Source: Lachnospiraceae bacterium
GTDB lineage: Bacteria > Bacillota_A > Clostridia > Lachnospirales > Lachnospiraceae
NCBI GenBank assembly: GCA_017620055.1
Contig: JAFZRD010000005.1
Coordinates: 1 to 29,233, forward strand
Length of the DNA stretch: 29,233 bases
Direction of reading: 5' to 3'
The notes below the pieces were generated by a model, which was not told the origin of the DNA, ran no database searches, and was given only the letters and a program-made list of their open reading frames with translations. The position numbers were made by a program, and so were the translations under genes. Shown here piece after piece: positions 1-5,172 of this stretch (positions are counted from its first letter, which is position 1; every line of letters begins with the position of its first letter).

Positions 1-1043
1 AGGCTACCGGTAATTATCATTTTCCGATAGCAACCTTTCTGAAGAAAAAGAATTATGATGTGCGGATCATAAATCCACTTGAGATGAAGCGTTATCGCTG
101 CCAGGGAATAAGAAATCCAAAGACCGACAGTATTGATGCAGTTTTGATTGCTCAGTATGGTATAGATTTCTGGTTCCGCACATCACGGGATCATGCTGAT
201 GATAATGAGAGAATTGAATTAAAGGCTTTGGGAATGCAGTATTATAAAACCATGAAGACCAGACAGGATAGATGTCTTGTGCTGGAGAGTATCATCGACA
301 GGACACTACCCGGAATCGGGGGCATTCTGAACGATTATGATAAACATACGGGAAAAGACAAAAAAAGCGACTTTGTCTATGATTTTTATCATGCGGATAA
401 GATTACCGTGTATTCTGAAAACAGATTCTGTGACAGGTATGCATCATGGGCAAAGAAGAAGGGATACCGCTATAGTGAAAAAGAAGCCCGCCAGCTTTAC
501 TCTATCGCCAATGACAGTATCCCAACGCTTCCTTCGTCCGAGAACACAAAATTGATAGTTCAAGACGCAGTAAAAATACTTAGAGAAGTTGATGCTTCTC
601 TGTATGATATTCTAACCCGTATGAACGAAATAGCCAAGAGTATGCCGGAGTATGCAACCGTAATGGGGATGAAAGGCGTCGGAGTATCAATAGGGCCGCG
701 ACTGATTGCAGAGATAGGAGATCCCAGAAGGTTTCACAGCGCCAAGGCTCTGATCGCGTATGCAGGAATTGATGCGCCACCATATCAATCCGGGAGATTT
801 ACAGGAACGGAAAGACATATGTCAAAAAGAGGCTCCAGAGTAATGAGGCGAATAGGCTTTGAATTAATTGATGTCATAAATAGGCATCAGAAAACATATG
901 CCGGAGATCCTGTATGCGATTATTTTTTGGCAAAGCGCGCCGAAGGAAAAAAGTATCGCGTTGCAATGTTTGCAGCTTATAACAAGTTCCTAAGAATATA
1001 TCACTCAAGGGTATCAAGCGTTTTGAACGAGAGTGTGAAATAA
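1..1043 (+). CDS. IS110-family transposase, 5'-truncated by window edge
   Basis: The reading frame is open to the left edge: codons before the first GTG at position 60 read ATGNYHFPIATFLKKKNYDV, which continues the IS110 N-terminal domain, so the true start lies outside the window. The N-terminal DEDD (RuvC-like) domain shows the INPLEMKRYR and KTDSIDAVLIA motifs. The C-terminal Transposase_20 domain shows GVSIGPRLIAEIGDP and the SKRGSRVMRR segment, which carries the conserved serine of the family. No internal stop is seen, so the element may be active. IS110 elements move as circular intermediates and use a guide (bridge) RNA from a non-coding end; in the IS110 group proper this lies upstream of the gene, outside this window. 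The element's right end is not recognisable in the 140 bases after the stop. Confidence 0.93.
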   Translation, partial: ATGNYHFPIATFLKKKNYDVRIINPLEMKRYRCQGIRNPKTDSIDAVLIAQYGIDFWFRTSRDHADDNERIELKALGMQYYKTMKTRQDRCLVLESIIDRTLPGIGGILNDYDKHTGKDKKSDFVYDFYHADKITVYSENRFCDRYASWAKKKGYRYSEKEARQLYSIANDSIPTLPSSENTKLIVQDAVKILREVDASLYDILTRMNEIAKSMPEYATVMGMKGVGVSIGPRLIAEIGDPRRFHSAKALIAYAGIDAPPYQSGRFTGTERHMSKRGSRVMRRIGFELIDVINRHQKTYAGDPVCDYFLAKRAEGKKYRVAMFAAYNKFLRIYHSRVSSVLNESVK

Positions 1044-1090
1044 GGATCAGAAATCTACAGCTACAGTGAAACAAATACTTGTGTATGCAG

Positions 1091-1114
1091 GATCAGTATT
1101 TGCTGATCTTATTT
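1091..1114 (+). terminator. Possible weak terminator after the IS110 transposase
   Basis: A 6-bp stem (GATCAG/CTGATC, 1091-1096 with 1103-1108, 6-nt loop) is followed by TTATTT. It could end transposase transcription, or it could be structure in the IS110 right end. Nothing else is recognisable from 1044 to 1187, apart from GGATCAG occurring at both 1044 and 1090. Confidence 0.35.
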
Positions 1115-1217
1115 GCCATATTCAAATATCAGAGACGTTCAAAGATAATGAAATAATCAAAAAAAGAGCTTGCAAAATATTAGCAGGTTTGTTCATATTT
1201 ACACTTGAAAATGTCTT

Positions 1218-1240
1218 AAAGCCGCTATATAAGCGGCTTT
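1218..1240 (+). terminator. Hairpin just upstream of the peptide promoter
   Basis: A perfect 9-bp stem (AAAGCCGCT/AGCGGCTTT) with a 5-nt ATATA loop is followed by CTCT. It could insulate the promoter from read-through. The copy at 1765-1866 has lost 3 bp of the left arm, which breaks the stem. An unrelated stem sits at the same place in the 4.8-kb promoter. Confidence 0.55.
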
Positions 1241-1245
1241 CTCTG

Positions 1246-1279
1246 TGTGACAGTACTGTGACGGTCAGAATGGTATAAC
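1246..1279 (+). promoter_or_regulatory. Peptide-gene promoter 1: TGTGAC direct repeat plus -10
   Basis: TGTGAC at 1246-1251 and 1257-1262 (11-bp period), then exactly 11 bases to TATAAC at 1274-1279. There is no good -35 hexamer 16-18 bp upstream of the -10, so an activator is probably needed. Repeats one helical turn apart that overlap the -35 region are typical of OmpR/PhoB-type response regulators; the identity of the regulator is inference. Confidence 0.7.
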
Positions 1280-1335
1280 TTAATCATCAAAAGAAAGTTA
1301 CCGCAAAAAGCGGAAGACGAAAGAAGGTGATTATC

Positions 1336-1572
1336 ATGATGAAAGAAGTAACACGTAATGATATGGAAATGATTTACGGTGGAGCAGAACTTAAGACGGA
1401 AACAAAGAAAAACAGCGAGTTCTCAATTGGTGATAGCGTTCTTTGGCTAGGAGAGCCACAAGCCGGAGTAGGAACAGTCGTTTGGCCGGGTGACGAAAAA
1501 ACGACGGTATGCTTCCCGGTATTCGCGGTAATTTGTCCTATTCCAAACGATGAATTAGTAAAGATATGTTAA
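1336..1572 (+). CDS. GG-leader peptide 1, possible SH3/Tudor-like cargo
   Basis: This is a 78-residue protein. I chose ATG 1336 rather than the in-frame GTG at 1327 because AAGAAGG lies 8 bases upstream. The leader MMKEVTRNDMEMIYGG ends in the double glycine cleaved by C39 peptidase-containing ABC exporters. The predicted cargo is about 62 residues and has three cysteines, all in its C-terminal third (TTVCF, AVICP and the final KIC). Its pattern, SIGDSVLW then GVGTVVWPG then VCFPVF then NDELVKI, resembles small SH3/Tudor-like beta barrels rather than an amphipathic bacteriocin; this is pattern-level inference only. It is monocistronic, with its own promoter (1246-1279) and terminator (1585-1610). 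It is not a paralogue of the next three peptides apart from the leader. Function unknown. Confidence 0.72.
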   Translation: MMKEVTRNDMEMIYGGAELKTETKKNSEFSIGDSVLWLGEPQAGVGTVVWPGDEKTTVCFPVFAVICPIPNDELVKIC

Positions 1573-1584
1573 ATGAATACGATA

Positions 1585-1610
1585 AAAGGGCCGCAGTAAT
1601 GCGGCCCTTT
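1585..1610 (+). terminator. Terminator after peptide gene 1
   Basis: Perfect 11-bp GC-rich stem (AAAGGGCCGCA/TGCGGCCCTTT) with a GTAA tetraloop, 12 bases after the stop codon. The T-run is short (it ends CCCTTT then AAA), and the reverse strand has AAAGGG/CCCTTT plus TTTTATC, so it may work in both directions. Confidence 0.8.
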
Positions 1611-1764
1611 AAACTGTACCACATTACGCCACATTACGGATTCGAAAAAAAGAGTTACGGTATATGCTGTAGTTGATCAGCGACAGGACTATTTAAGGAT
1701 TTTGAGAGGCATAAAAGTAATCACAGTCGTTAAGAAAATGACTGATTTTGTTAACCATTAACAT

Positions 1765-1866
1765 TTTGTTCATATTTACACTTAAAAATGTCTTAAAGCT
1801 ATATAAGCGGCTTTCTCTGTGTGACAGTACTGTGACGGTCAGAATGGTATAACTTAATCATCAAAA
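1765..1866 (+). repeat. Duplicated promoter module, copy B
   Basis: Near-identical to 1188-1292. The 3-bp deletion removes part of the hairpin left arm, while the TGTGAC boxes, the -10 box and the spacing are untouched. This suggests the hairpin is under weaker constraint than the regulator site. Confidence 0.9.
1820..1853 (+). promoter_or_regulatory. Peptide-gene promoter 2: TGTGAC direct repeat plus -10
   Basis: TGTGAC at 1820-1825 and 1831-1836, then 11 bases to TATAAC at 1848-1853, the same geometry as promoter 1. A GTTCATATTTACA box precedes it at 1768-1780, itself preceded by CCATTAACA, as in the 4.8-kb promoter. Confidence 0.7.
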
Positions 1867-1890
1867 GGAACCGGACCGGCAGCCCGGAGA
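1862..1890 (+). repeat. Shared 29-base 5' leader, copy 1
   Basis: This segment of the untranslated leader recurs at 2260-2288 with one mismatch (C/T at position 19). It contains three CCGG tetramers that could pair locally ahead of the ribosome site. Promoter module copy A does not have it. Confidence 0.8.
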
Positions 1891-1905
1891 TCGGAGGGAA
1901 AAAAG

Positions 1906-2184
1906 ATGAAAAAGATCATGGATAAAGAACTGAATATGGTAAACGGTGGCACTATTGATGAAACAGCATATGACAGTTGGGCTTTATATGATAAAAAATA
2001 CATTGATGAAGATTATAGCATTGCAGGTGTTATATTTCACTGGCTCACGTATTCCGCCAAGGTTGATGAGGGCTGGGCAAAAGCGGGGATCACGAGTGTA
2101 ACAAAACCTTTTTCGTTTAATCAGTATTTTAAGGATGGTAAGGAGATAACTCAGGCAATGGCCTGGCATATGATCGGAGAGTAG
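1906..2184 (+). CDS. GG-leader peptide 2, paralogous family member A
   Basis: This is a 92-residue protein with start ATG 1906 and GGAGGG about 8 bases upstream. The leader MKKIMDKELNMVNGG is a textbook double-glycine leader (hydrophobics at -4 and -7, GG at -2/-1). The cargo is about 77 residues, has no cysteine and is rich in aromatics. It shares with the two following genes the conserved positions DS, LY, FHW, SxKVDxxWAxA, GITxV and NxYxKDGKxI. No known bacteriocin motif (YGNGV, lanthionine Ser/Thr/Cys core) is seen in it, and I do not recognise the family. It is probably secreted after cleavage by a C39-type exporter encoded elsewhere. It has its own promoter and terminator. Confidence 0.8.
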   Translation: MKKIMDKELNMVNGGTIDETAYDSWALYDKKYIDEDYSIAGVIFHWLTYSAKVDEGWAKAGITSVTKPFSFNQYFKDGKEITQAMAWHMIGE

Positions 2185-2185
2185 C

Positions 2186-2210
2186 GGGATTTCGAGATCC
2201 CTCTTATTTT
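2186..2210 (+). terminator. Terminator after peptide gene 2
   Basis: Stem GGGAT/ATCCC (2186-2190 with 2197-2201, extendable by a T.G pair) followed by TCTTATTTT, starting 1 base after the stop codon. It also takes the place of the hairpin seen upstream of promoters 1 and 4. Confidence 0.65.
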
Positions 2211-2217
2211 GGGTTTG

Positions 2218-2251
2218 TGTGACAGTCCTGTGACGGTCGAAGGCTTATAAC
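2218..2251 (+). promoter_or_regulatory. Peptide-gene promoter 3: TGTGAC direct repeat plus -10
   Basis: TGTGAC at 2218-2223 and 2229-2234, then 11 bases to TATAAC at 2246-2251. The spacing is identical to the other three copies although the spacer bases differ. The upstream GTTCATATTTACA box is absent here because the preceding gene ends only 34 bases upstream. Confidence 0.68.
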
Positions 2252-2259
2252 ATAATTAA

Positions 2260-2288
2260 CAAAAGGAACCGGACCGGTAGCCCGGAGA
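2260..2288 (+). repeat. Shared 29-base 5' leader, copy 2
   Basis: Matches 1862-1890 at 28 of 29 positions. It sits between promoter 3 and the GGAGGA ribosome site of the next gene. Confidence 0.8.
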
Positions 2289-2302
2289 AGGAGGACAAAA
2301 AA

Positions 2303-2587
2303 ATGACAAAGATGATAGATAAAGAACTGAACATGGTAACAGGTGGAAGCATGGAGGATGTTATGGAAGACAGCGCCGGACTATATCGTAAAGGTTTTTT
2401 GGACGAAGAATATGGTAATGGCGAGCTGATATTTCACTGGGTTAAAGATTCTGCAAAAGTAGATGCAGCTTGGGCAAAAGCATTAGGAATTACCTGTGTT
2501 TCAAAACCTTTTGCTTCGAATCAGTATTTTAAAGACGGGAAAGAGATACCACGTAGCCTGGCTTATTATATGCTTACAGGTTATTAA
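2303..2587 (+). CDS. GG-leader peptide 3, paralogous family member B
   Basis: This is a 94-residue protein starting at ATG 2303 after AAGGAGGAC. The leader is MTKMIDKELNMVTGG. The cargo of about 79 residues aligns along its length with genes 1906-2184 and 2648-2929, sharing FHW, SAKVD, WAKA, GIT and NQYFKDGKEI. It has one cysteine (in GITCV) where the sisters have serine. It probably forms an operon with the next gene: the gap is 60 bases with no promoter repeat or terminator. No function is assigned; a bacteriocin or other secreted signalling or toxin peptide is possible. Confidence 0.8.
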   Translation: MTKMIDKELNMVTGGSMEDVMEDSAGLYRKGFLDEEYGNGELIFHWVKDSAKVDAAWAKALGITCVSKPFASNQYFKDGKEIPRSLAYYMLTGY

Positions 2588-2647
2588 TTATTACCCGGAA
2601 AGAGAAAAATACTGTATGTGATAGGACACAGAACGGAGGAAAAGAAA

Positions 2648-2929
2648 ATGAAGAAACTCATGGAAAACAAACTGAATATGGTAACAGGTGGAGAAGTCTA
2701 TGAAACTGCTGTTGATAGCCAGGCTCTTTACTTTAAAGGATATATGAATGAACAATTTGATTTAACGGATTTGCTGTTTCATTGGATCGATAATTCGAAA
2801 AAAGTAGATGAAGGTTGGGCAAGAGCAGGAATTACCAGCGTAACATGCTTCAATGACTACAACAGATATTATAAGGATGGAAAAAGGATTTCCAGAAAAA
2901 CCGCTATGAAATTAATCGGTGTAATATAA
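2648..2929 (+). CDS. GG-leader peptide 4, paralogous family member C
   Basis: This is a 93-residue protein. ATG 2648 with GGAGG about 9 bases upstream is preferred over the in-frame GTG 2618, which has no ribosome site. The leader is MKKLMENKLNMVTGG. The cargo has the family signature (DSQALY, FHW, SKKVDEGWARAGITSV, NRYYKDGKRI) but differs in composition: it is more basic near the C terminus and has a single cysteine in TSVTCF. It is probably co-transcribed with 2303-2587 and ends before the strong terminator at 2956-2991. Function unknown. Confidence 0.8.
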   Translation: MKKLMENKLNMVTGGEVYETAVDSQALYFKGYMNEQFDLTDLLFHWIDNSKKVDEGWARAGITSVTCFNDYNRYYKDGKRISRKTAMKLIGVI

Positions 2930-2955
2930 CTTGGAAGTACCAAAACCAACAAAAC

Positions 2956-2991
2956 GGCTCCAATACCATCAGGTAATGGGGCCTTTTTTTT
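2956..2991 (+). terminator. Strong terminator after peptides 3 and 4
   Basis: A 12-position stem (GGCTCCAATACC/GGTAATGGGGCC, with one A-A mismatch and one T.G pair) and an ATCA loop, followed by eight Ts. Confidence 0.9.
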
Positions 2992-3064
2992 ATCAGTTGA
3001 TTTTTCTGATATAATTCTTATCATAGTACTGAATATAGAGAATAAATATATGCAGGTGAGTTAT

Positions 3065-3091
3065 ATGAAGATAGAACATATCGCAATGTAG
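3065..3091 (+). pseudogene. 5' stub of a VOC/glyoxalase-like gene
   Basis: An extended -10 (TGATATAAT, 3007-3015) and the ribosome site AGGTGAG precede ATG 3065, which encodes only MKIEHIAM before a stop. This octapeptide is the usual start of small VOC (glyoxalase/bleomycin-resistance) proteins in Firmicutes, normally followed by YVNDLE. The stop is created where sequence changes character on the approach to the IS30 left end. No continuation was found on the other side of the IS, so the rest is deleted. Eight residues are thin evidence; the working promoter and ribosome site support a decapitated gene. Confidence 0.5.
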
Positions 3092-3130
3092 TCTTGTTCT
3101 TGTTCCCTTTTTTGTATCACGAATTTGTAG

Positions 3131-4570
3131 TTGTAAAAATCACTGTCTATAGGGATTTAAATGTAGAAATGATCAGATATTTACATCACGAATTGGCCTT
3201 ATGAGATAGCAAAGCAGGCTTTAGGAACACATCCCTCGGCGGGATCTGGTCCATATTCATAAGTCTCATAAGCTTTAGCATATCCTTATCTTTATAATCG
3301 ATCAGATCATAAGGGCATTTGCCGCCAAGAGAGCTTCTCCGGGTACTGTTTATGTGATTCATCAAAAGTGTGATATCATCTTCAGTGAACTGGTTGAGGT
3401 TTGTACCCTTGGGAATAACGTATCGTATATATTCGTGATTCTTTTCTATATGAGGCTTCTGCCACGAAGCCATAGGATCACAGTAGAAGACATGTGTACG
3501 CATTCTTAATTCGCTGTTAAGTTCAATACCGTCCACATCTTTGAATTCCGAGCCGTTATCCGTGAGAAAAACCCCGAACAGTCTGCTGAAGGCCTCTTCA
3601 CCGAGGCCTTCTTCTAAGAAATCAATCCATCGAATCACAGATTCCTGCGTTCCATCCGGCATAAGGAAGAGCAGCATGATCGAGTTTCTCCGCATGATCA
3701 TTGTAAGAAGTACGTTACCTTTGGCTTTTGTACCTTTTACAGTATCCATTTCCGTTACGATCATATCGGATCTATCCTTCATAAATGCCTGATAATCCGC
3801 GTAAGTCCGATTAAGTCTGTATACTTGGCTCTTAGGAGTCCCTCCATTGACGTCTACACCACGTTTTTTCTTTCGAGCCCGATATCCCGCCATACGCCGA
3901 AGATCAATAGGACGAATAGTAAGATCGCCGTTTGCAATGTAATTGTAGATCGTCCTTTCCGTTACATGAAGCTTATCGCCGTGTGTATGACAGATGTGGG
4001 AGATGGGCTGCCCCTTTTTGATATACTCATAAAGGGTAGCATTCAGCTCATCAAACTCCTCGCCCTTGATACGAATACCGCTACGACTCGCAGAACGTCG
4101 TTTTTCCGCCGCTGCTTGTGCTTTTTTCGCACTGTAGAAGTATCTATCATCCTGACATACCTTCCTATCATTGCAATAATTGCATACATACGGCGGTTTA
4201 TCGCATTTTTTGCACGATGTAGGCGTGTAATCCTCGCAAACACTCTTACAATCAACATCTCCGCATAAGTAGCAAAGCTCGTTACAGCCCTTTTTATCGC
4301 ATTTATGTTTTCTGTAACACATACGGATGTGCCGGCAATCGTTTCCGAGAGGGTATGTCCCGTGTAGGAGAGTGCGGTTCTTCAGTATTTCCCGGGCAAT
4401 TGATACCCTATTGCGATTAAGCTTGTCTGCGATCTGTTGGATCCCATCACCCCCGCTTAAACCCATCTCGATGTACATTCTGTCGGTAAAATCGAGCTTT
4501 TTTCTTGTTTTTCTTTCATTTTTCATGCCTGTAATCCTTTCTACCTTACAGACAGTGACTTCTTTTAGAA
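3131..4570 (-). mobile_element. IS30-family insertion sequence
   Basis: The ends are imperfect inverted repeats: 3131-3154 on the + strand and 4544-4570 read on the - strand share TCACTGTCT, flanked by TTnTAAAA on the outer side and TA(A/G)GG on the inner side. They lie 32 bases past the transposase stop and 18 bases before its start, as expected for IS30. The outer boundaries may extend a few bases further (TTTG at about 3125 and 4577). I could not identify a target duplication. The element separates peptide genes 2-4 from 5-6. Confidence 0.75.
3186..4526 (-). CDS. IS30-family transposase
   Basis: This is a 446-residue protein. I chose ATG 4526, preceded by GAAAGGAT 8 bases upstream, over the upstream in-frame ATG at 4580, which would run across the inverted repeat. 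An N-terminal helix-turn-helix (GIQQIADKLNRNRVSIAREI) is followed by a cysteine-rich insert of about 14 Cys (residues ~60-130) that probably binds zinc, typical of Firmicutes IS30 enzymes. The DDE integrase core shows TEMDTVKG, LTDNGSEF and EKNHEYIRYVIPKG. Length and motifs are complete, so the enzyme may be active. The gene runs opposite to the flanking peptide genes. Confidence 0.94.
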   Translation of the reverse strand: MKNERKTRKKLDFTDRMYIEMGLSGGDGIQQIADKLNRNRVSIAREILKNRTLLHGTYPLGNDCRHIRMCYRKHKCDKKGCNELCYLCGDVDCKSVCEDYTPTSCKKCDKPPYVCNYCNDRKVCQDDRYFYSAKKAQAAAEKRRSASRSGIRIKGEEFDELNATLYEYIKKGQPISHICHTHGDKLHVTERTIYNYIANGDLTIRPIDLRRMAGYRARKKKRGVDVNGGTPKSQVYRLNRTYADYQAFMKDRSDMIVTEMDTVKGTKAKGNVLLTMIMRRNSIMLLFLMPDGTQESVIRWIDFLEEGLGEEAFSRLFGVFLTDNGSEFKDVDGIELNSELRMRTHVFYCDPMASWQKPHIEKNHEYIRYVIPKGTNLNQFTEDDITLLMNHINSTRRSSLGGKCPYDLIDYKDKDMLKLMRLMNMDQIPPRDVFLKPALLSHKANS

Positions 4571-4615
4571 TACCAAACAAAATTAAATTCCCGCTACCAA
4601 GACATTGTTAGGGTC

Positions 4616-4688
4616 GGGAAGAAATAACCATTTTGCGTCGGAGAGAAACAGCCACTTTCAGCCGAAATAAAACAGCCGTTTTTGCATA
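4616..4688. repeat. Three tandem 24-25-bp degenerate repeats, likely IS end remnant
   Basis: The units are 4616-4639, 4640-4663 and 4664-4688, with consensus GRRARAAA(C/T)A(A/G)CC then (A/G)(C/T)TTTnnnN. Read on the - strand each contains (T)GGCTGTTT or a variant. Repeats of this kind near the termini resemble those of IS21-family elements in Clostridia; that origin is from memory and is inference. No istA or istB gene remains. Confidence 0.6.
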
Positions 4689-4743
4689 GGGATAAAAAAT
4701 TTTGACTTTCCTGTCCATTAACAGATAGTTCATATTTACAGCA

Positions 4744-4777
4744 AAAACGTCGTGAAGCCTTGAATTTACGGCGTTTT
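4744..4777 (+). terminator. Hairpin upstream of promoter 4
   Basis: A 10-bp stem AAAACGTCGT/ACGGCGTTTT (one wobble pair) followed by CTTATT, placed 8 bases before the TGTGAC repeat. The sequence differs from the hairpin at 1218-1240 but the position is the same. Confidence 0.6.
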
Positions 4778-4784
4778 CTTATTG

Positions 4785-4818
4785 TGTGACACTTTTGTGA
4801 CATAGAGCCTCATATAAT
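4785..4818 (+). promoter_or_regulatory. Peptide-gene promoter 4: TGTGAC direct repeat plus -10
   Basis: TGTGAC at 4785-4790 and 4796-4801, then 11 bases to a perfect TATAAT at 4813-4818. The spacer and flanking bases have diverged from promoters 1-3 while both boxes and both distances are kept, which is good evidence that they are the functional parts. Confidence 0.72.
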
Positions 4819-4875
4819 GGGCGAGTAAGTTAAAAACAGCAACAACAATCTGGTTAACAAATGGAGGTAAAAATC

Positions 4876-5076
4876 ATGAAAGCTTTAACACTTGAGAAAA
4901 TGGAACTGGTAAACGGTGGCGTAGTAACAGTTAATCCAAATGGATCTTGTGATACCGAAGATAAGTATTGCATAGTAGATGATCTGACAGGTATCATCCT
5001 CGCACTTACCGGTGGATACAGAAAGGCCCGCAGGCTTGCAGAGTCACTTGGACAGTCACCTGAACTTGCAAAGTAA
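4876..5076 (+). CDS. GG-leader peptide 5, two-cysteine cargo
   Basis: This is a 66-residue protein. ATG 4876 is preferred over ATG 4861 because GGAGGT lies 7 bases upstream of it. The leader MKALTLEKMELVNGG is a double-glycine leader. The cargo of about 51 residues begins VVTVNPNGSC, has two cysteines eight positions apart (SCDTEDKYC) that could form a disulfide, then a hydrophobic stretch (IILALTGGY) and a basic helix-like tail (RKARRLAESL). This composition is compatible with a class II bacteriocin-type peptide, but no family motif is recognised. It is driven by promoter 4. No immunity gene follows. Confidence 0.75.
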   Translation: MKALTLEKMELVNGGVVTVNPNGSCDTEDKYCIVDDLTGIILALTGGYRKARRLAESLGQSPELAK

Positions 5077-5172
5077 TATATAGAAAATGTTATAATAGGT
5101 TCATCAAAAACATAGACAGAGAGAAAACAATTGATCAGCACTAAATGATTGGGAGAACAAGGAGAGAGAATT

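Larger units (their letters stand above)
1188..1292 (+). repeat. Duplicated promoter module, copy A
   Basis: This roughly 104-bp stretch recurs at 1765-1866 with one substitution (G/A near 1206) and one 3-bp deletion in the second copy. It holds a GTTCATATTTACA box, a hairpin, two TGTGAC boxes and a -10 box. The coding sequences downstream of the two copies are unrelated outside the leader, so the promoter is far better conserved than its cargo. Confidence 0.9.
1573..1905. other. 333-bp gene-free stretch: terminator, unexplained DNA, promoter 2
   Basis: It contains the terminator at 1585-1610, a perfect tandem repeat of CCACATTACG (1619-1628 and 1629-1638), about 115 bases with no recognisable feature (1639-1754), and then promoter module copy B. 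No plausible open reading frame with a ribosome site is seen. Confidence 0.7.
4527..4875. other. 349-bp gene-free stretch upstream of peptide gene 5
   Basis: It contains the right inverted repeat of the IS30 element (4544-4570), a short stretch with no feature (4571-4615), three tandem repeats (4616-4688), the GTTCATATTTACA box (4728-4740), a hairpin (4744-4777), the TGTGAC promoter (4785-4818) and the ribosome site GGAGGT at 4863. No credible coding sequence is present. Confidence 0.75.

Noticed and set aside
1066..1278. A 70-codon + strand open frame after the IS110 transposase
   Set aside because: It runs through the hairpin and the TGTGAC promoter, has no ribosome site and resembles nothing.
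3825..4268. A 147-codon + strand open frame
   Set aside because: It lies opposite the IS30 transposase cysteine-rich region and has no family resemblance.
3186..4580. The longer IS30 transposase start at 4580
   Set aside because: It would place the IS inverted repeat inside the coding sequence, while ATG 4526 has a good ribosome site.
4616..4688. A short CRISPR array
   Set aside because: The units abut without spacers and are degenerate; no cas genes are present.
4594..4803. A 69-codon - strand open frame with internally repeated residues
   Set aside because: The repetition only reflects the three 24-25-bp DNA repeats at 4616-4688; there is no ribosome site and the frame crosses promoter 4.
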